Below, piece after piece: positions 27,006 through 36,364 of a stretch of 59,625 nt of DNA. A model generated the notes under the pieces. That model saw only the letters and a list, made by a program, of their open reading frames with translations. It made no database searches and was not told the DNA's origin. This DNA comes from Hyphomonadaceae bacterium (GTDB lineage: Bacteria > Pseudomonadota > Alphaproteobacteria > Caulobacterales > Hyphomonadaceae), in contig JALEGE010000101.1 of assembly GCA_022760335.1 (NCBI GenBank), forward strand, positions 1-59,625. Direction: 5' to 3'. A program made the position numbers and the translations under genes. The first letter of the stretch is position 1. Each line of letters starts with the position of its first letter.

Positions 27006-27776
27006 TCAGGCTGTTTCAAGAATCCCGATATCGATGCTTTTAAGATGACGCTTTAGCATGGGGTACTGGACCAGCATGTTCTGCTTGATGGCCGGATAAT
27101 CGCTTGCTTTCAGCCAGCCATCTATCGTCTCGATCTGATCCGGGCTGAGATGGTTGGCGTGATCGCCGACCACACCCTTGCGGCGATGATGGCCCTCGCC
27201 GGTCATTGTCTGGCGTTTCATATCGGTCTTGCGCTTGGCCAGCTTGAGCAGAGTCTCGGTGCGGGCAGGTTCAAGATCGATAAATTCGAACAGGCGCCGA
27301 ACCTCGGCCTTGAAGGCATGCTGCATGCGTTCATAGCTTAAGAGCAGGATGGGATGCGGTTGGGCATGCCAGAACCGGTGATACTCGACATATTCGTCAA
27401 TCCGGCTTCTTGCCTGGCCGGTGGAGAAGAAGTCATCCATCGAGCCTTTGAAATGGCCATGGCGGACATCGTGAAAATAGCGCGAGACACAGACATCACG
27501 CACATCCCGGATAATATTGATCATCCGGACATGTGGCTGGCCTGCGATCTTGTGATGGATGGACTCGCCACGCCAATGCTGTTTGCAGAAGATAAGATTG
27601 CTAGAGAACCGCTCCGGCTCCAGCGCGGACTTCAGCTTGTTGGGGTGAAAGCTTGGATTGAGCCATCCCGGATTGCGCAACTCTTCTGGCAGTGGCTCGG
27701 CGATGCCCGTGCGCTTGATGATCTGGCCGATCCAGGTTGATCCTGATTTCGGGGCGCCATTATTGATAATCAGCAC
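27006..27776 (-). CDS. Sulfotransferase domain protein (GTG start)
   Basis: 256 residues. NNGAPKSGSTWIGQIIKRTG is the 5'-phosphosulfate-binding loop and IIRDVRDVCVSRYFHDV the 3'-phosphate-binding RDPRD-like motif of PAPS-dependent sulfotransferases. The acceptor is probably a surface glycan or lipid. Starts at GTG 27776 with GGGAG upstream. Convergent with the acyltransferase; both may modify surface polymers, which is inference. Confidence 0.85.
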   Translation of the reverse strand: MLIINNGAPKSGSTWIGQIIKRTGIAEPLPEELRNPGWLNPSFHPNKLKSALEPERFSSNLIFCKQHWRGESIHHKIAGQPHVRMINIIRDVRDVCVSRYFHDVRHGHFKGSMDDFFSTGQARSRIDEYVEYHRFWHAQPHPILLLSYERMQHAFKAEVRRLFEFIDLEPARTETLLKLAKRKTDMKRQTMTGEGHHRRKGVVGDHANHLSPDQIETIDGWLKASDYPAIKQNMLVQYPMLKRHLKSIDIGILETA

Positions 27777-27946
27777 AGTCTACTCCCAGGCTCCGCAGGC
27801 TTCCAGACAGGTCGCCAGCCATCCTTTGGGGATATATCAATGCGGGCGCGAAGCAAGCGGGTGGCCGAGTTGAAACTGCATTCTGCAGGCCGCCTGGCAG
27901 GAATATTCCCATCTGCGAACATTCCCTAACATCGCTGTGCGCGGCG

Positions 27947-27954
27947 TTAACCAT
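27947..27954. promoter_or_regulatory. CtrA-type octamer before flhF
   Basis: TTAACCAT, a known short form of the CtrA recognition motif, lies 87 bases upstream of flhF in a 264-base gap. Chance occurrence is possible; biological sense comes from flagellar genes being CtrA-regulated in this lineage. Nothing else is evident in the gap. Confidence 0.4.
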
Positions 27955-28040
27955 TCAAGAACACTTCCCCCGCAATAGTCCCCTCAAACGGGGCTGCTGC
28001 TGGGGCAGTGGTAGCTGATCGAACAAGGGATCCGTGCCTC

Positions 28041-29042
28041 ATGCGTATGAAGATGTTTGCCGCGAAAACCTTCCAGGATGCCAAGGCGATGATTTTTGCC
28101 GAGATGGGCAAGGACGCGGTTATTCTGTCTGAACGTGAGGTTGATGGCGGCGTGGAAGTGCGTGCAGCCACCGACAAGATGGGCGGCGGCATGGTGCCGA
28201 ACGAGCCGCTCTTCATGAGCCGTTTTGCCGACCCCGGTACGCCGCGCATTGTCGATACCTCCCTGCGCACTCGCGTGAAGGATGCGCTGAGCTGGCATGG
28301 TGCGCCAGGCGGGTTTGCTCGTCGCATCTCCGAGGAGGGTACGCTCGACCCGTCCATCACCGACCCGGTGCAGGCCCTGCAGGAAGGGCTCGCCGCGCAG
28401 ATCATCTGCGACCCGCTGCCGATCCGCCCGGATCGCGATGTGGTGCTGGTGGGCGCGCCCGGCCATGGCCGTACCGCTGTTGCGGCAAAACTCACGCGCC
28501 GGGCCGCGGTGGCCAAGGCCGAACTGTTGCCCGTCGCCGCGGATCTTGATGGCACGGCGGGCGGAGCACAGCTCGCGGCCTATCTGGAGCTGGAACAGGC
28601 CCAGATCCGCGTGACCGGAACACCTGATGCGCTGTTCCAGCAGCTGCGTGAGGCCCGCAAGCTGGGTCAACGCTGCATCATCGACTTGCCAGCTATTGTG
28701 CCCTTTGACAGCGATGACATGGCCCAGCTGCAGGATCTGCTCGCGGCAATTGATGCCGAGCCGGTTCTCGTCATGTCGGCTGAAGGCCACCCTGATGACC
28801 TGTCAGAAGCTGCACGCAGCTTCGCCAAGGTCGGCGTGAAACGCGCCATCCTGACCAAGCTGGATGCGGTGCGCCGCAGGGGCGGGGCCGTGGCCGCGCT
28901 CTCGACCGCCAAGATCGCCTTTTCCCATTTGGCCGCCACACCGTTCATCGGCGGTGGCCTTGTCCCGGCCGCGCCATCGCGCCTGGCCGCACTGCTCCTG
29001 GAAGATGCTCCAGGTCAGGTCGCCCTGAGAGGAGCCGCTTAA
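28041..29042 (+). CDS. flhF: FlhF-like SRP-family GTPase (degenerate P-loop)
   Basis: 333 residues. MRMKMFAAKTFQDAKAMI, then ILSEREVDGGVEV, is the FlhF B-domain; VLVGAPGHGRTAVAAKL is the G1 loop of the NG domain; ILTKLDAVRRRGGAVAAL is the G4/G5 region; the end FIGGGLVPAAPSRLAALL is typical. FlhF directs polar flagellum placement. The P-loop has Arg144 in place of the nearly invariant Lys, so GTP binding may be weak. ATG 28041 starts the similarity. flhG starts directly after its stop. Confidence 0.88.
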   Translation: MRMKMFAAKTFQDAKAMIFAEMGKDAVILSEREVDGGVEVRAATDKMGGGMVPNEPLFMSRFADPGTPRIVDTSLRTRVKDALSWHGAPGGFARRISEEGTLDPSITDPVQALQEGLAAQIICDPLPIRPDRDVVLVGAPGHGRTAVAAKLTRRAAVAKAELLPVAADLDGTAGGAQLAAYLELEQAQIRVTGTPDALFQQLREARKLGQRCIIDLPAIVPFDSDDMAQLQDLLAAIDAEPVLVMSAEGHPDDLSEAARSFAKVGVKRAILTKLDAVRRRGGAVAALSTAKIAFSHLAATPFIGGGLVPAAPSRLAALLLEDAPGQVALRGAA

Positions 29043-29879
29043 ATGAGCTTCATGCTTCGCAAATCCATGGATCGACGAGCCACGCCCACACGGCGCGTCG
29101 CTCCCGCCTCGATCCTCGCTGTCGCCTCTGGCAAAGGCGGGGTTGGCAAGACTTTCATGTCCATCACAATGGCAAGCGCCTTTGCCCAGGCCGGCAAGCG
29201 GACGCTTCTGGTCGATGGCGATCTGGGGCTGGCCAATATCGATGTTCAGCTCGGCATTGCGCCGGAGACAGACCTGGCGGCAGTGATTGCCGGCTGGGTC
29301 GAACTTGATGATGCGGTGACCCATGTCGATGGCGGCGCGGGCGCGGGTGGATTTGATGTGCTGCCGGGCCGTTCTGGCTCAGGCGCGCTCGCCGAACTGC
29401 CGCCGGAAGAGGTTGCCCGTCTGGCTGCGGGCCTTTCTGCGCTGGCCCTGCAATATGACCAGGTGATCGTCGATCTTGGCGCCGGGATCGAGGCCAACTG
29501 CATGCGCCTTGCGCGGGCCTGCGACAAATGCCTGATGATCATTACCGACGAGCCAACCTCGATGACGGATGCCTATGCCTTCATCAAGGTTCTGCGCGGC
29601 TATGCGCCGAATGTGGAAGCGGTGGTCGCCATCAACCAGGCTGAAACGCGCGCCTCCGGGCAGCGCACCTATGAAGCCATTGCACGTGCCTGCCAGACTT
29701 TCCTCGGCTTCCGTCCGGCGCTTGCCGGTACGGTGATGATGGATCCAAAAGTACGCGAGGCGATCCGTAGCCAGAAGACCCTGATCTCAACCGACACACA
29801 GGCCCAGCCGGTGCAGGATGCGATCGCAATTGCCCATGCCCTGATGGCCGACGCGCCCTCCGCGGCGGTGGGTTACTAG
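29043..29879 (+). CDS. flhG: FlhG/FleN-like MinD-family ATPase
   Basis: 278 residues. VASGKGGVGKTFMSITMASAFA is the deviant Walker A; VDGDLGLANIDVQLGI is switch I and the FlhG signature; VIVDLGAGIEANCM is the Walker B/switch II region; ITDEPTSMTDAYA follows. FlhG limits flagellar number with FlhF. ATG follows the flhF TAA with no gap, so translation is coupled. Confidence 0.92.
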   Translation: MSFMLRKSMDRRATPTRRVAPASILAVASGKGGVGKTFMSITMASAFAQAGKRTLLVDGDLGLANIDVQLGIAPETDLAAVIAGWVELDDAVTHVDGGAGAGGFDVLPGRSGSGALAELPPEEVARLAAGLSALALQYDQVIVDLGAGIEANCMRLARACDKCLMIITDEPTSMTDAYAFIKVLRGYAPNVEAVVAINQAETRASGQRTYEAIARACQTFLGFRPALAGTVMMDPKVREAIRSQKTLISTDTQAQPVQDAIAIAHALMADAPSAAVGY

Positions 29880-29925
29880 AAATGGACACACTGATTAAAA
29901 CCTTTGCGGAAAATCCGTGTACGTT

Positions 29926-30000
29926 AATATCTTGGCAAGAGTTGCCATTTTAAGGTTAACACCAGAGCGAATGCGACTAGGTTGGTCGCCAGAGTGATTC
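29926..30000 (+). promoter_or_regulatory. ctrA upstream control region with GANTC site
   Basis: The 133 bases before ctrA contain GTTAAT, a TTTTAAGGTTAAC cluster rich in TTAA half-sites, a GCGAC/GTCGC mini-hairpin (29973-29989), and GATTC at 29996-30000, a CcrM methylation target (GANTC). In Caulobacter the ctrA promoter is controlled by CcrM methylation and by CtrA itself; the same logic is inferred here. Confidence 0.5.
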
Positions 30001-30012
30001 GGAGACGAGAAC

Positions 30013-30723
30013 ATGCGGGTTCTTTTGATCGAAGATGATAATGCGGTGGCCCGCAGTATCGAACTGATGTTGAAGGCCGCCGGCTTTAATATCTACACGA
30101 CCGATCTTGGCGAAGAAGGTGTCGATCTTGGAAAGATCTACGAGTACGACATCATTGTTCTTGATCTCGATCTGCCTGATATTTCCGGCTATGATGTGTT
30201 GAAACAGCTGCGCATGGCGCGGATCAATACGCCGGTCATGATCTTGTCAGGCAATCCCGATATTGAAGCCAAGGTGAAGACACTTGGCTATGGCGCCGAT
30301 GACTATCTGACCAAGCCTTTCAACAAGGATGAACTGGTCGCCCGCATCACGGCCATTGTTCGCCGCTCCAAGGGTCATGCCGAAAGCATTATCCGTACCG
30401 GTGAGATCATTGTGAATCTTGACGCCAAGACTGTTGAAGTTGATGGCGAGCGCGTGCATCTGACCGGCAAGGAATACCAGATGTTCGAGCTCTTGAGCCT
30501 GCGCAAGGGCACCACGCTCACCAAGGAAATGTTCCTCAACCATCTCTATGGCGGTATGGACGAGCCAGAGCTGAAAATCATCGACGTGTTTATCTGCAAG
30601 CTGCGCAAGAAGCTTCAGAAGGCCGCTGGCGACCACCATATTGAGACCGTCTGGGGACGAGGCTATGTCCTGCGCGATCCCAAGCAGAGCAAGGCGGTCG
30701 AGAGCGAAGCCGAAGCTGCTTGA
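30013..30723 (+). CDS. ctrA: Cell-cycle response regulator CtrA
   Basis: 236 residues, OmpR family. The receiver has the acidic pair in LLIEDDN, phospho-acceptor Asp51 in VLDLDLPD and Lys101 in YLTKPF. The winged-helix output domain carries the highly conserved [20 protein letters not shown] and [19 protein letters not shown] of CtrA. It ends in Ala-Ala, as in Caulobacter CtrA, where the tail marks it for ClpXP. It controls replication initiation, division and flagellar genes. GGAGACGAG precedes the ATG. Confidence 0.97.
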   Translation: MRVLLIEDDNAVARSIELMLKAAGFNIYTTDLGEEGVDLGKIYEYDIIVLDLDLPDISGYDVLKQLRMARINTPVMILSGNPDIEAKVKTLGYGADDYLTKPFNKDELVARITAIVRRSKGHAESIIRTGEIIVNLDAKTVEVDGERVHLTGKEYQMFELLSLRKGTTLTKEMFLNHLYGGMDEPELKIIDVFICKLRKKLQKAAGDHHIETVWGRGYVLRDPKQSKAVESEAEAA

Positions 30724-30749
30724 GTGCTCTAAAATTCAGATCACGGATG

Positions 30750-30780
30750 AAGCCGGGCAGACTGCCCGGCTTTGCCTTTT
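30750..30780 (+). terminator. Rho-independent terminator of ctrA
   Basis: AAGCCGGGC (30750-30758) pairs with GCCCGGCTT (30764-30772) around loop AGACT, followed by TGCCTTTT. It starts 26 bases after the ctrA stop. Confidence 0.9.
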
Positions 30781-30869
30781 TGAGAGCATGGCTCATCAAG
30801 TTTACGCGGGCTTAAAGCTGATGCGCTAGGCACCAAGCCTTGTTTCCCGTGTAAGGATGACTGCGCCCC

Positions 30870-31607
30870 GTGTCTCGTTCTGTTCACACATCCTCCGCCT
30901 TCGGAACAATGCTTTCTTCCAGGCAGGTGACTTGGGGGCTGGGGCTCGCCATTGCCAGCCTGCTGGTGGGGAATCTGTTTGCGATCACAATGCATCATGG
31001 ATTTGGTGTTCCGTTGACGAACGGGTTCGTGCGCGCCTTCCATTTTGATGGCGAGGGCAATCTGCCGACGACCTATGCGGCCTGCCAGATCGCCGGGGCG
31101 AGCTATCTGCTCTGGTGCGCGGGTCAGTTGCGGGCGCGCAATCTCTGGGACCGGGCAAGCTGGTGGGGGCTGTCACTGCTGTTTCTCCTGCTGGCGGCCG
31201 ATGAGTATTTCAAGCTGCATGAAGGCGTCATTACGCGGCTGACGCGCGTGGAAGGCGCGCCGGGCCTGTTGAATGGTGACTGGATGGTGCTCTATGGCTT
31301 TCTCGGCCTGTTTCTCGCCGCGCTTTATCTGCGCTGGTTCCTGCGCCTGGACCCGGCGCTGCGCTGGCGGTTTGTGATTGCAGGATTGATCTTCATTTCC
31401 GGCGCGGCTGGATTTGAGCTCATCAGCCGGGGCGTCTATGCTGACTATCCAGGTGCGCATGGGCAGCTGTTGATCGGCGATGTGTTGGCGACCTTTGAGG
31501 AGTTGGGAGAAAAATGCGGTATGGCGTTGTTCTTCGTGTCTCTCTATGGCTGGCTCAGCCGTCCGGTCGCCAGCTCGCAGATTTCGGCGGCGCCGGCGGC
31601 GCAATGA
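30870..31607 (+). CDS. Multi-pass membrane protein of unknown function (GTG start)
   Basis: 245 residues with about six hydrophobic helices (WGLGLAIASLLVGNLFAITM, WGLSLLFLLLAADEYFKLHE, FLGLFLAALYLRWFL, FVIAGLIFISGAAGFELIS, ALFFVSLYGWL). Charged residues within helices (DEYFKLHE, ELISRG, EELGEK) hint at a ligand or metal path. GTG 30870 has AAGGAT upstream; ATG 30909 is an alternative. Followed by the glutamate-synthase-like gene after 28 bases, probably the same transcript. Confidence 0.65.
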   Translation: MSRSVHTSSAFGTMLSSRQVTWGLGLAIASLLVGNLFAITMHHGFGVPLTNGFVRAFHFDGEGNLPTTYAACQIAGASYLLWCAGQLRARNLWDRASWWGLSLLFLLLAADEYFKLHEGVITRLTRVEGAPGLLNGDWMVLYGFLGLFLAALYLRWFLRLDPALRWRFVIAGLIFISGAAGFELISRGVYADYPGAHGQLLIGDVLATFEELGEKCGMALFFVSLYGWLSRPVASSQISAAPAAQ

Positions 31608-31635
31608 GACCCGCCAAGTGCCGGGTCTCTCGGTC

Positions 31636-33231
31636 ATGATGCGTTTTCTCCCTTTCTCGCTGGTTCTTGTTGCTGCGGGTCTGGCCGCATGGTGGGCAAG
31701 TCTCAGCCCTGGTATTCCGGCTTTTGCCGTCCTGGCTGTGCTGGTGATCTTCACGCTTTTGGGGCTGTATGATCTCGTGCAGATGCGCCACACGCTATGG
31801 CGCAATTTCCCGCTGACGGGCCGGATCCGCTGGCTCGGTGAGGCGCTGCGGCCCTTCCTGCGGGCCTATATTGTCGAGAGTGAAACCGAGGGCCGGCCCT
31901 TCAATCACGAGACGCGCGCCATGGTTTATCGCCGGGCCAAGGATGTGACCTCTGTCGAGCCGTTCGGCAGCCTGATCGATATGGACAAGCCGCCTTATGA
32001 ATGGCTGGCCCATTCCATTTGTGCGGCTCATCCGGATACTGATGACCCCCGTATTCTCGTCGGCGCACCGGGTACCGCCCAGCCCTATTCGGCCAGCGTG
32101 TTCAATATTTCCGCCATGAGTTTCGGGTCATTGGGCGCAAGAGCAATCGAAGCGCTCAATCGTGGTGCAGCCATTGGCGGATTTTATCATGACAGCGGCG
32201 AAGGCGGGGTTTCGCGCTATCACAAGGTAGGCGGCGGTGACCTGGTCTATGAGCTGGGCTCTGGCTATTTCGGCGCGCGCGCCGCAGACGGATCATTCGA
32301 CCCGCAGCGGTTTCGCGATGTTGCCGCCGATCCGCAGATCAAGATGATCGAGGTCAAGCTTAGCCAGGGTGCCAAGCCCGGCCATGGCGGCGTGTTGCCG
32401 GGCGAGAAGGTCAGCACCGAGATTGCCGAGGCGCGAGGCATTCCGGTGGGCCAGACCTGTTTTTCACCCGCCGCTCATTCAGCCTTTTCCACACCGATCG
32501 AAATGATGGAGTTCCTCGCTCAGCTGCGCGAGCTTTCCGGCGGCAAGCCGGTGGGCGTGAAGTTCTGTGTCGGCAATCGCTGGGAAGTCCTGGCCATGAT
32601 GAAGGCCAGCCTTGAGACGGGCATCCGGCCGGATTTCATGCTTGTGGATGGCGCCGAGGGTGGTACGGGCGCGGCGCCGGCAGAGTTTCAGGATCATGTC
32701 GGCATGCCCCTGCGCCATGGCTTGATCCTTGTGCGGAATGCACTTGTAGGCGCCGGACTGAAGCCGGATGTGCGGCTCGCGGCATCGGGCAAGCTCGTGT
32801 CTTCCTTCCAGCTCGCAGCGGCCATGGCAATTGGCGCCGACTGGGTAAACTCCGCACGCGGATTCATGTTCGCGCTCGGCTGTATCCAGTCTCTGCATTG
32901 CCACGAGAATACCTGCCCGACGGGCATCGCGACGACCGATCCTGGCCGGCAACGCGGCCTGGTGATCCCTGACAAGGCCCAGCGCGTGGCGAGTTTTCAC
33001 CGCAACACGGTCAAGGCGTTGATGGAAGTGGTCGGCGCGGCGGGCTGCGAGCATCCCAGTGAACTGCGCCCTGAAATGGTGATGCACCGCGTGACCGAGG
33101 ACAATGCCTGCACCCTGAACGAGGCGTACAATTTGCTGGAACCCGGTGTCTTGGAGGCGGACCCCGGCAGCACACATCTTGCCCGGGACTGGGCGCGCGC
33201 CCAGGCGGGCAGTTTCAAACCACTCAGTTAG
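31636..33231 (+). CDS. FMN-binding glutamate synthase-like protein
   Basis: 531 residues. A short N-terminal membrane stretch (FLPFSLVLVAAGLAAWWA) precedes a GltB FMN/glutamate-synthase domain: SAMSFGSLGARAIEALNRGA, FYHDSGEGGVSRYH, IKMIEVKLSQGAKPGHGG, VDGAEGGTGAAPAEF, and CHENTCPTGIATTDP with the 3Fe-4S Cys cluster. It lacks the amidotransferase half, so it is the stand-alone membrane-linked type found in many bacteria; substrate uncertain. Its stop overlaps the convergent dehydrogenase stop by four bases. Confidence 0.9.
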   Translation: MMRFLPFSLVLVAAGLAAWWASLSPGIPAFAVLAVLVIFTLLGLYDLVQMRHTLWRNFPLTGRIRWLGEALRPFLRAYIVESETEGRPFNHETRAMVYRRAKDVTSVEPFGSLIDMDKPPYEWLAHSICAAHPDTDDPRILVGAPGTAQPYSASVFNISAMSFGSLGARAIEALNRGAAIGGFYHDSGEGGVSRYHKVGGGDLVYELGSGYFGARAADGSFDPQRFRDVAADPQIKMIEVKLSQGAKPGHGGVLPGEKVSTEIAEARGIPVGQTCFSPAAHSAFSTPIEMMEFLAQLRELSGGKPVGVKFCVGNRWEVLAMMKASLETGIRPDFMLVDGAEGGTGAAPAEFQDHVGMPLRHGLILVRNALVGAGLKPDVRLAASGKLVSSFQLAAAMAIGADWVNSARGFMFALGCIQSLHCHENTCPTGIATTDPGRQRGLVIPDKAQRVASFHRNTVKALMEVVGAAGCEHPSELRPEMVMHRVTEDNACTLNEAYNLLEPGVLEADPGSTHLARDWARAQAGSFKPLS

Positions 33232-34358
33232 AGCGCGGCTTCGAAGATGCGCTCATAGTCGCCCTGGTCCAGGGGTTTGGCGTTGCTGAAATGGGCCAGA
33301 TCCTTCAGTGCGCCTTCAACAATGCCAGGGCCATCGCTCGCTTCCACACCGATCGCTGAAAGTTTGGCCGGGATACCGATATCGGCATTCAACTGATCGA
33401 CCGCTTCGCCCAGATCGGCGCCTTCTGCCAGGCCCATGGCAAAACGCAGGCGGGCATATTTCGCATCCGCCACGCCTTCATTCGCGCGCAGCAGATGGGG
33501 CAGGAAGATCGCATTCAGCGTGCCGTGATGCAGGCGTTTCTCATGCAGACGGCCGGCCGCGTGGGAGAGGGCATGCACGCCGCCAAGCCCCTTCATGAAG
33601 GCCAGCGCGCCTTCATAGCTCGCCATCATCATATGGTAGCGCGCTTCCTCATCGCTGCCATCGGTCACGGCGCGCTTCAGCCAGCCATCGCCGATGGCGC
33701 GGTGCACGCCGTCATAGCCGATGGCCTCACAGGGCGGGTTCTCGCGCGGGCTCAGAACAGCTTCGATGCAGTGGGTGACTGCGTCCATGCCGGTCGCGGC
33801 GGTGAGATGGGCCGGCAGGCCGAGGGTCAGTGTCGGATCGCAGATCGCTGTTGCCGGGATCAGATTCGGCGAGACAATGGTCTCCTTCACGCCGGTGTCG
33901 AGGATGACGACGGCACCAACAGAGACTTCCGAGCCGGTGCCAGACGTGGTCGGGATCGCCACCAAAGGCGGGATCTTTCCGATATACTTCGCCCCGCCTG
34001 TCTTGGCGGCGTATTTCTCATAGGGACCCTCATGGGTGGCCATCAGGCCGACGATCTTGGCCATGTCCATGCTGGACCCGCCGCCCAGGGCGATGATGCT
34101 GTCCGCACCGCATTTCTGATACTGGGCGGTTGCCTCGCGCGCTTGGGCCTCGATCGGGTTCGGCAAAGTCTCGGCGAAGATGCCAGCCGGTTCACCGCTC
34201 AGTGCTTCGGTGACGCGTTCCAGCAGGCCGGCGGCCTTGATGCCGGGATCGGTCACGATGAAGGGTTTGCTGGCGCCAAGACCCTGCAGCGTCCTCTGCA
34301 GCTTGCCGAGGGCGCCGTGATCAAAGATGCAGGGGGTCATGAAATTCATCACAGGCAT
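33228..34358 (-). CDS. Iron-containing alcohol dehydrogenase
   Basis: 376 residues of the group III Fe-ADH family. ALGGGSSMDMAKIVGL binds NAD(P); AIPTTSGTGSEVSVGA, ATGMDAVTHCIEAVLS and GVHALSHAAGRLHEKRLHHG supply the Asp and three His metal ligands. It reduces aldehydes or oxidises alcohols, exact substrate unknown. Start ATG 34358 has GGAGGAT in front, much better than the longer frame. Confidence 0.92.
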   Translation of the reverse strand: MPVMNFMTPCIFDHGALGKLQRTLQGLGASKPFIVTDPGIKAAGLLERVTEALSGEPAGIFAETLPNPIEAQAREATAQYQKCGADSIIALGGGSSMDMAKIVGLMATHEGPYEKYAAKTGGAKYIGKIPPLVAIPTTSGTGSEVSVGAVVILDTGVKETIVSPNLIPATAICDPTLTLGLPAHLTAATGMDAVTHCIEAVLSPRENPPCEAIGYDGVHRAIGDGWLKRAVTDGSDEEARYHMMMASYEGALAFMKGLGGVHALSHAAGRLHEKRLHHGTLNAIFLPHLLRANEGVADAKYARLRFAMGLAEGADLGEAVDQLNADIGIPAKLSAIGVEASDGPGIVEGALKDLAHFSNAKPLDQGDYERIFEAAL

Positions 34359-34472
34359 GGCGAGATCCTCCGAGTGGCTCTTGGTGGCTTGAATCGACAA
34401 TGACCATGACCTGATGTGGCGTTCAACCCTGACGTTAGGCGAGCGTCTGCAGCAACAAGTTGACAGGCGTGC

Positions 34473-36338
34473 ATGGATCATCACCGATACATGGCCATGA
34501 CAGATCCCCTGCTTTCCGTTCGCGATCTCACCATCACTTTCCAGACCCCTGATGGGGCCGTGCGCGCAGTGCGCGGGACGACATTCGATGTCGGCAAGGG
34601 CGAATGCCTGGGCATTGTCGGCGAGAGTGGTTCGGGCAAGTCCCAAAGCGCGCTCGCGGCCATGGGCCTTTTGGCGGAAAATGGTACGGCAACCGGCGAG
34701 ATGCGGTTTGACGGGACAGACCTCCTCTCGGCCAGCCGTGCTGAGATGCGCCGCATTTGTGGCGCGCGCGTCTCCATGATTTTCCAGGACCCGCTAACCT
34801 CGCTGACCCCGCACATGACTGTGGGCGCTCAGATGCGCGAGACTCTGGCCCTGCACAAGGGCCTGAAGGGCGAGGCGGCCAACAAGCTGTGCGTGGACTG
34901 GCTCGAAAATGTCCGTATTCCCGAAGCGGCCCGGCGAATGGATCAGTATCCGCATGAACTTTCCGGCGGCATGCGCCAGCGTGTCATGATCGCCATCGCC
35001 ATGGTTTGCGGACCAGAGCTTTTGATTGCGGACGAACCGACAACCGCGCTGGATGTCACCGTGCAGGCCCAGGTGTTGGACCTGATGGATGAGTTGAAGC
35101 GCGAGACCGGTACGTCGATCGTCCTGATCACGCATGATATGGGCGTTGTTGCGCGCATGTGCGACCGTGTGGTGGTGATGCGCCATGGCGAGATTGTCGA
35201 GCGCGGCGGGGCCCGCGACATCTTCTATGCGCCTGCGCATGATTACACCAGGATGTTGCTGGAGGCTGTGCCGCGTATTGACCAACCCAATCGCGAGGGC
35301 CGGCCCATGCTCGGCCCCGCGCCGGCTGTGGATGTCGAGCCCATCCTCCGTGTGCGGGATATGGAGGTGCACTTCCCGGTCAAGATTGGCGGAACCTTCT
35401 TTCCGAAGACCAAGCCCTTGCGCGCGGTGAACGGGGTCAGCTTCGATCTCCGTCCGGGTGAGACACTTGGCGTGGTGGGCGAGTCCGGGTGCGGAAAGTC
35501 TACATTGGCTCGGGCTGTGCTGAAGCTTGTGCCGCCCACGGGCGGGGCGGTGGCCTGGCTGGGGCGCGACATTGCCCAGGCCTCAAAATCTGAGATGCGG
35601 GGCCTGCGAGATGATTTGCAGATCGTTTTCCAGGACCCGCTCGCCTCGCTCGACCCGCGCATGACCATTGGCCGCTCGATTGCTGAGCCGCTGACGGTGC
35701 ATTCCCCGCATCTGGATGCTGCCGCGCGTGAGGCGCGGGTGCGCGAGATCCTGCCGCGTGTCGGGCTGGATCCGGCAATGATCAACCGTTATCCGCACGA
35801 GCTTTCAGGCGGGCAAAACCAGCGCGTCGGCATTGCCCGGGCGATGATCCTGGAGCCGAAACTGGTGATTTGCGACGAGGCGGTCTCGGCACTGGATGTG
35901 TCGGTGCAGGCTCAGGTCGTGGATCTTCTGATCCAGCTGCAGAAGGAATTCGGCCTGTCGATGATCTTCATCAGCCACGATCTTTCCGTGGTGCGCGAGA
36001 TCAGCCACCGTGTCATGGTGCTGTATCTTGGGCGCGTGGTGGAACTGGCGGGCCGCGATGCGATCTATGAAGAGGCACGCCATCCGTATACACGCGCACT
36101 GATCTCTGCCGTTCCCATGCCGGACCCGGACAGTGAGCGTGCGCGCGAACGTGTGAAACTGGTCGGCGACCTGCCTAGCCCGATGGACACCCGGGCGCCG
36201 CTGCGGTTTTTGAAATCGAAAATCCTGGATGATCCGGATGCTGAGCAATACCGCGCGGAATTGATCGAAGTGTCGCCTGGCCATTTTGTTGCCGAGCATG
36301 ACCCCTTTGAGGGGGAGGCAGGACTGCTGGCCGGGTAG
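34473..36338 (+). CDS. Double ATP-binding subunit of a peptide-type ABC transporter (DppD-DppF/YejF-like fusion)
   Basis: 621 residues with two complete ABC ATPases. First: GESGSGKSQSA (Walker A), LSGGMRQRV (signature), LLIADEPTTALD (Walker B). Second: GESGCGKSTLA, LSGGQNQRVGIARA, LVICDEAVSALD. Each has the PHDY or HPYTRAL C-terminal block of oligopeptide transporters. No peptide permease or binding protein is near, so partners are elsewhere. Start could be ATG 34473, 34491 or 34497. Confidence 0.93.
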   Translation: MDHHRYMAMTDPLLSVRDLTITFQTPDGAVRAVRGTTFDVGKGECLGIVGESGSGKSQSALAAMGLLAENGTATGEMRFDGTDLLSASRAEMRRICGARVSMIFQDPLTSLTPHMTVGAQMRETLALHKGLKGEAANKLCVDWLENVRIPEAARRMDQYPHELSGGMRQRVMIAIAMVCGPELLIADEPTTALDVTVQAQVLDLMDELKRETGTSIVLITHDMGVVARMCDRVVVMRHGEIVERGGARDIFYAPAHDYTRMLLEAVPRIDQPNREGRPMLGPAPAVDVEPILRVRDMEVHFPVKIGGTFFPKTKPLRAVNGVSFDLRPGETLGVVGESGCGKSTLARAVLKLVPPTGGAVAWLGRDIAQASKSEMRGLRDDLQIVFQDPLASLDPRMTIGRSIAEPLTVHSPHLDAAAREARVREILPRVGLDPAMINRYPHELSGGQNQRVGIARAMILEPKLVICDEAVSALDVSVQAQVVDLLIQLQKEFGLSMIFISHDLSVVREISHRVMVLYLGRVVELAGRDAIYEEARHPYTRALISAVPMPDPDSERARERVKLVGDLPSPMDTRAPLRFLKSKILDDPDAEQYRAELIEVSPGHFVAEHDPFEGEAGLLAG

Positions 36339-36364
36339 TTCGGCCCAATTCAGCTTGATCCCCT

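Noticed and set aside
34473-36338. A complete peptide ABC transporter operon
   Set aside because: Only the double ATPase is present; the nearby permease and binding domain belong to a different, quaternary-amine-type system on the other strand.
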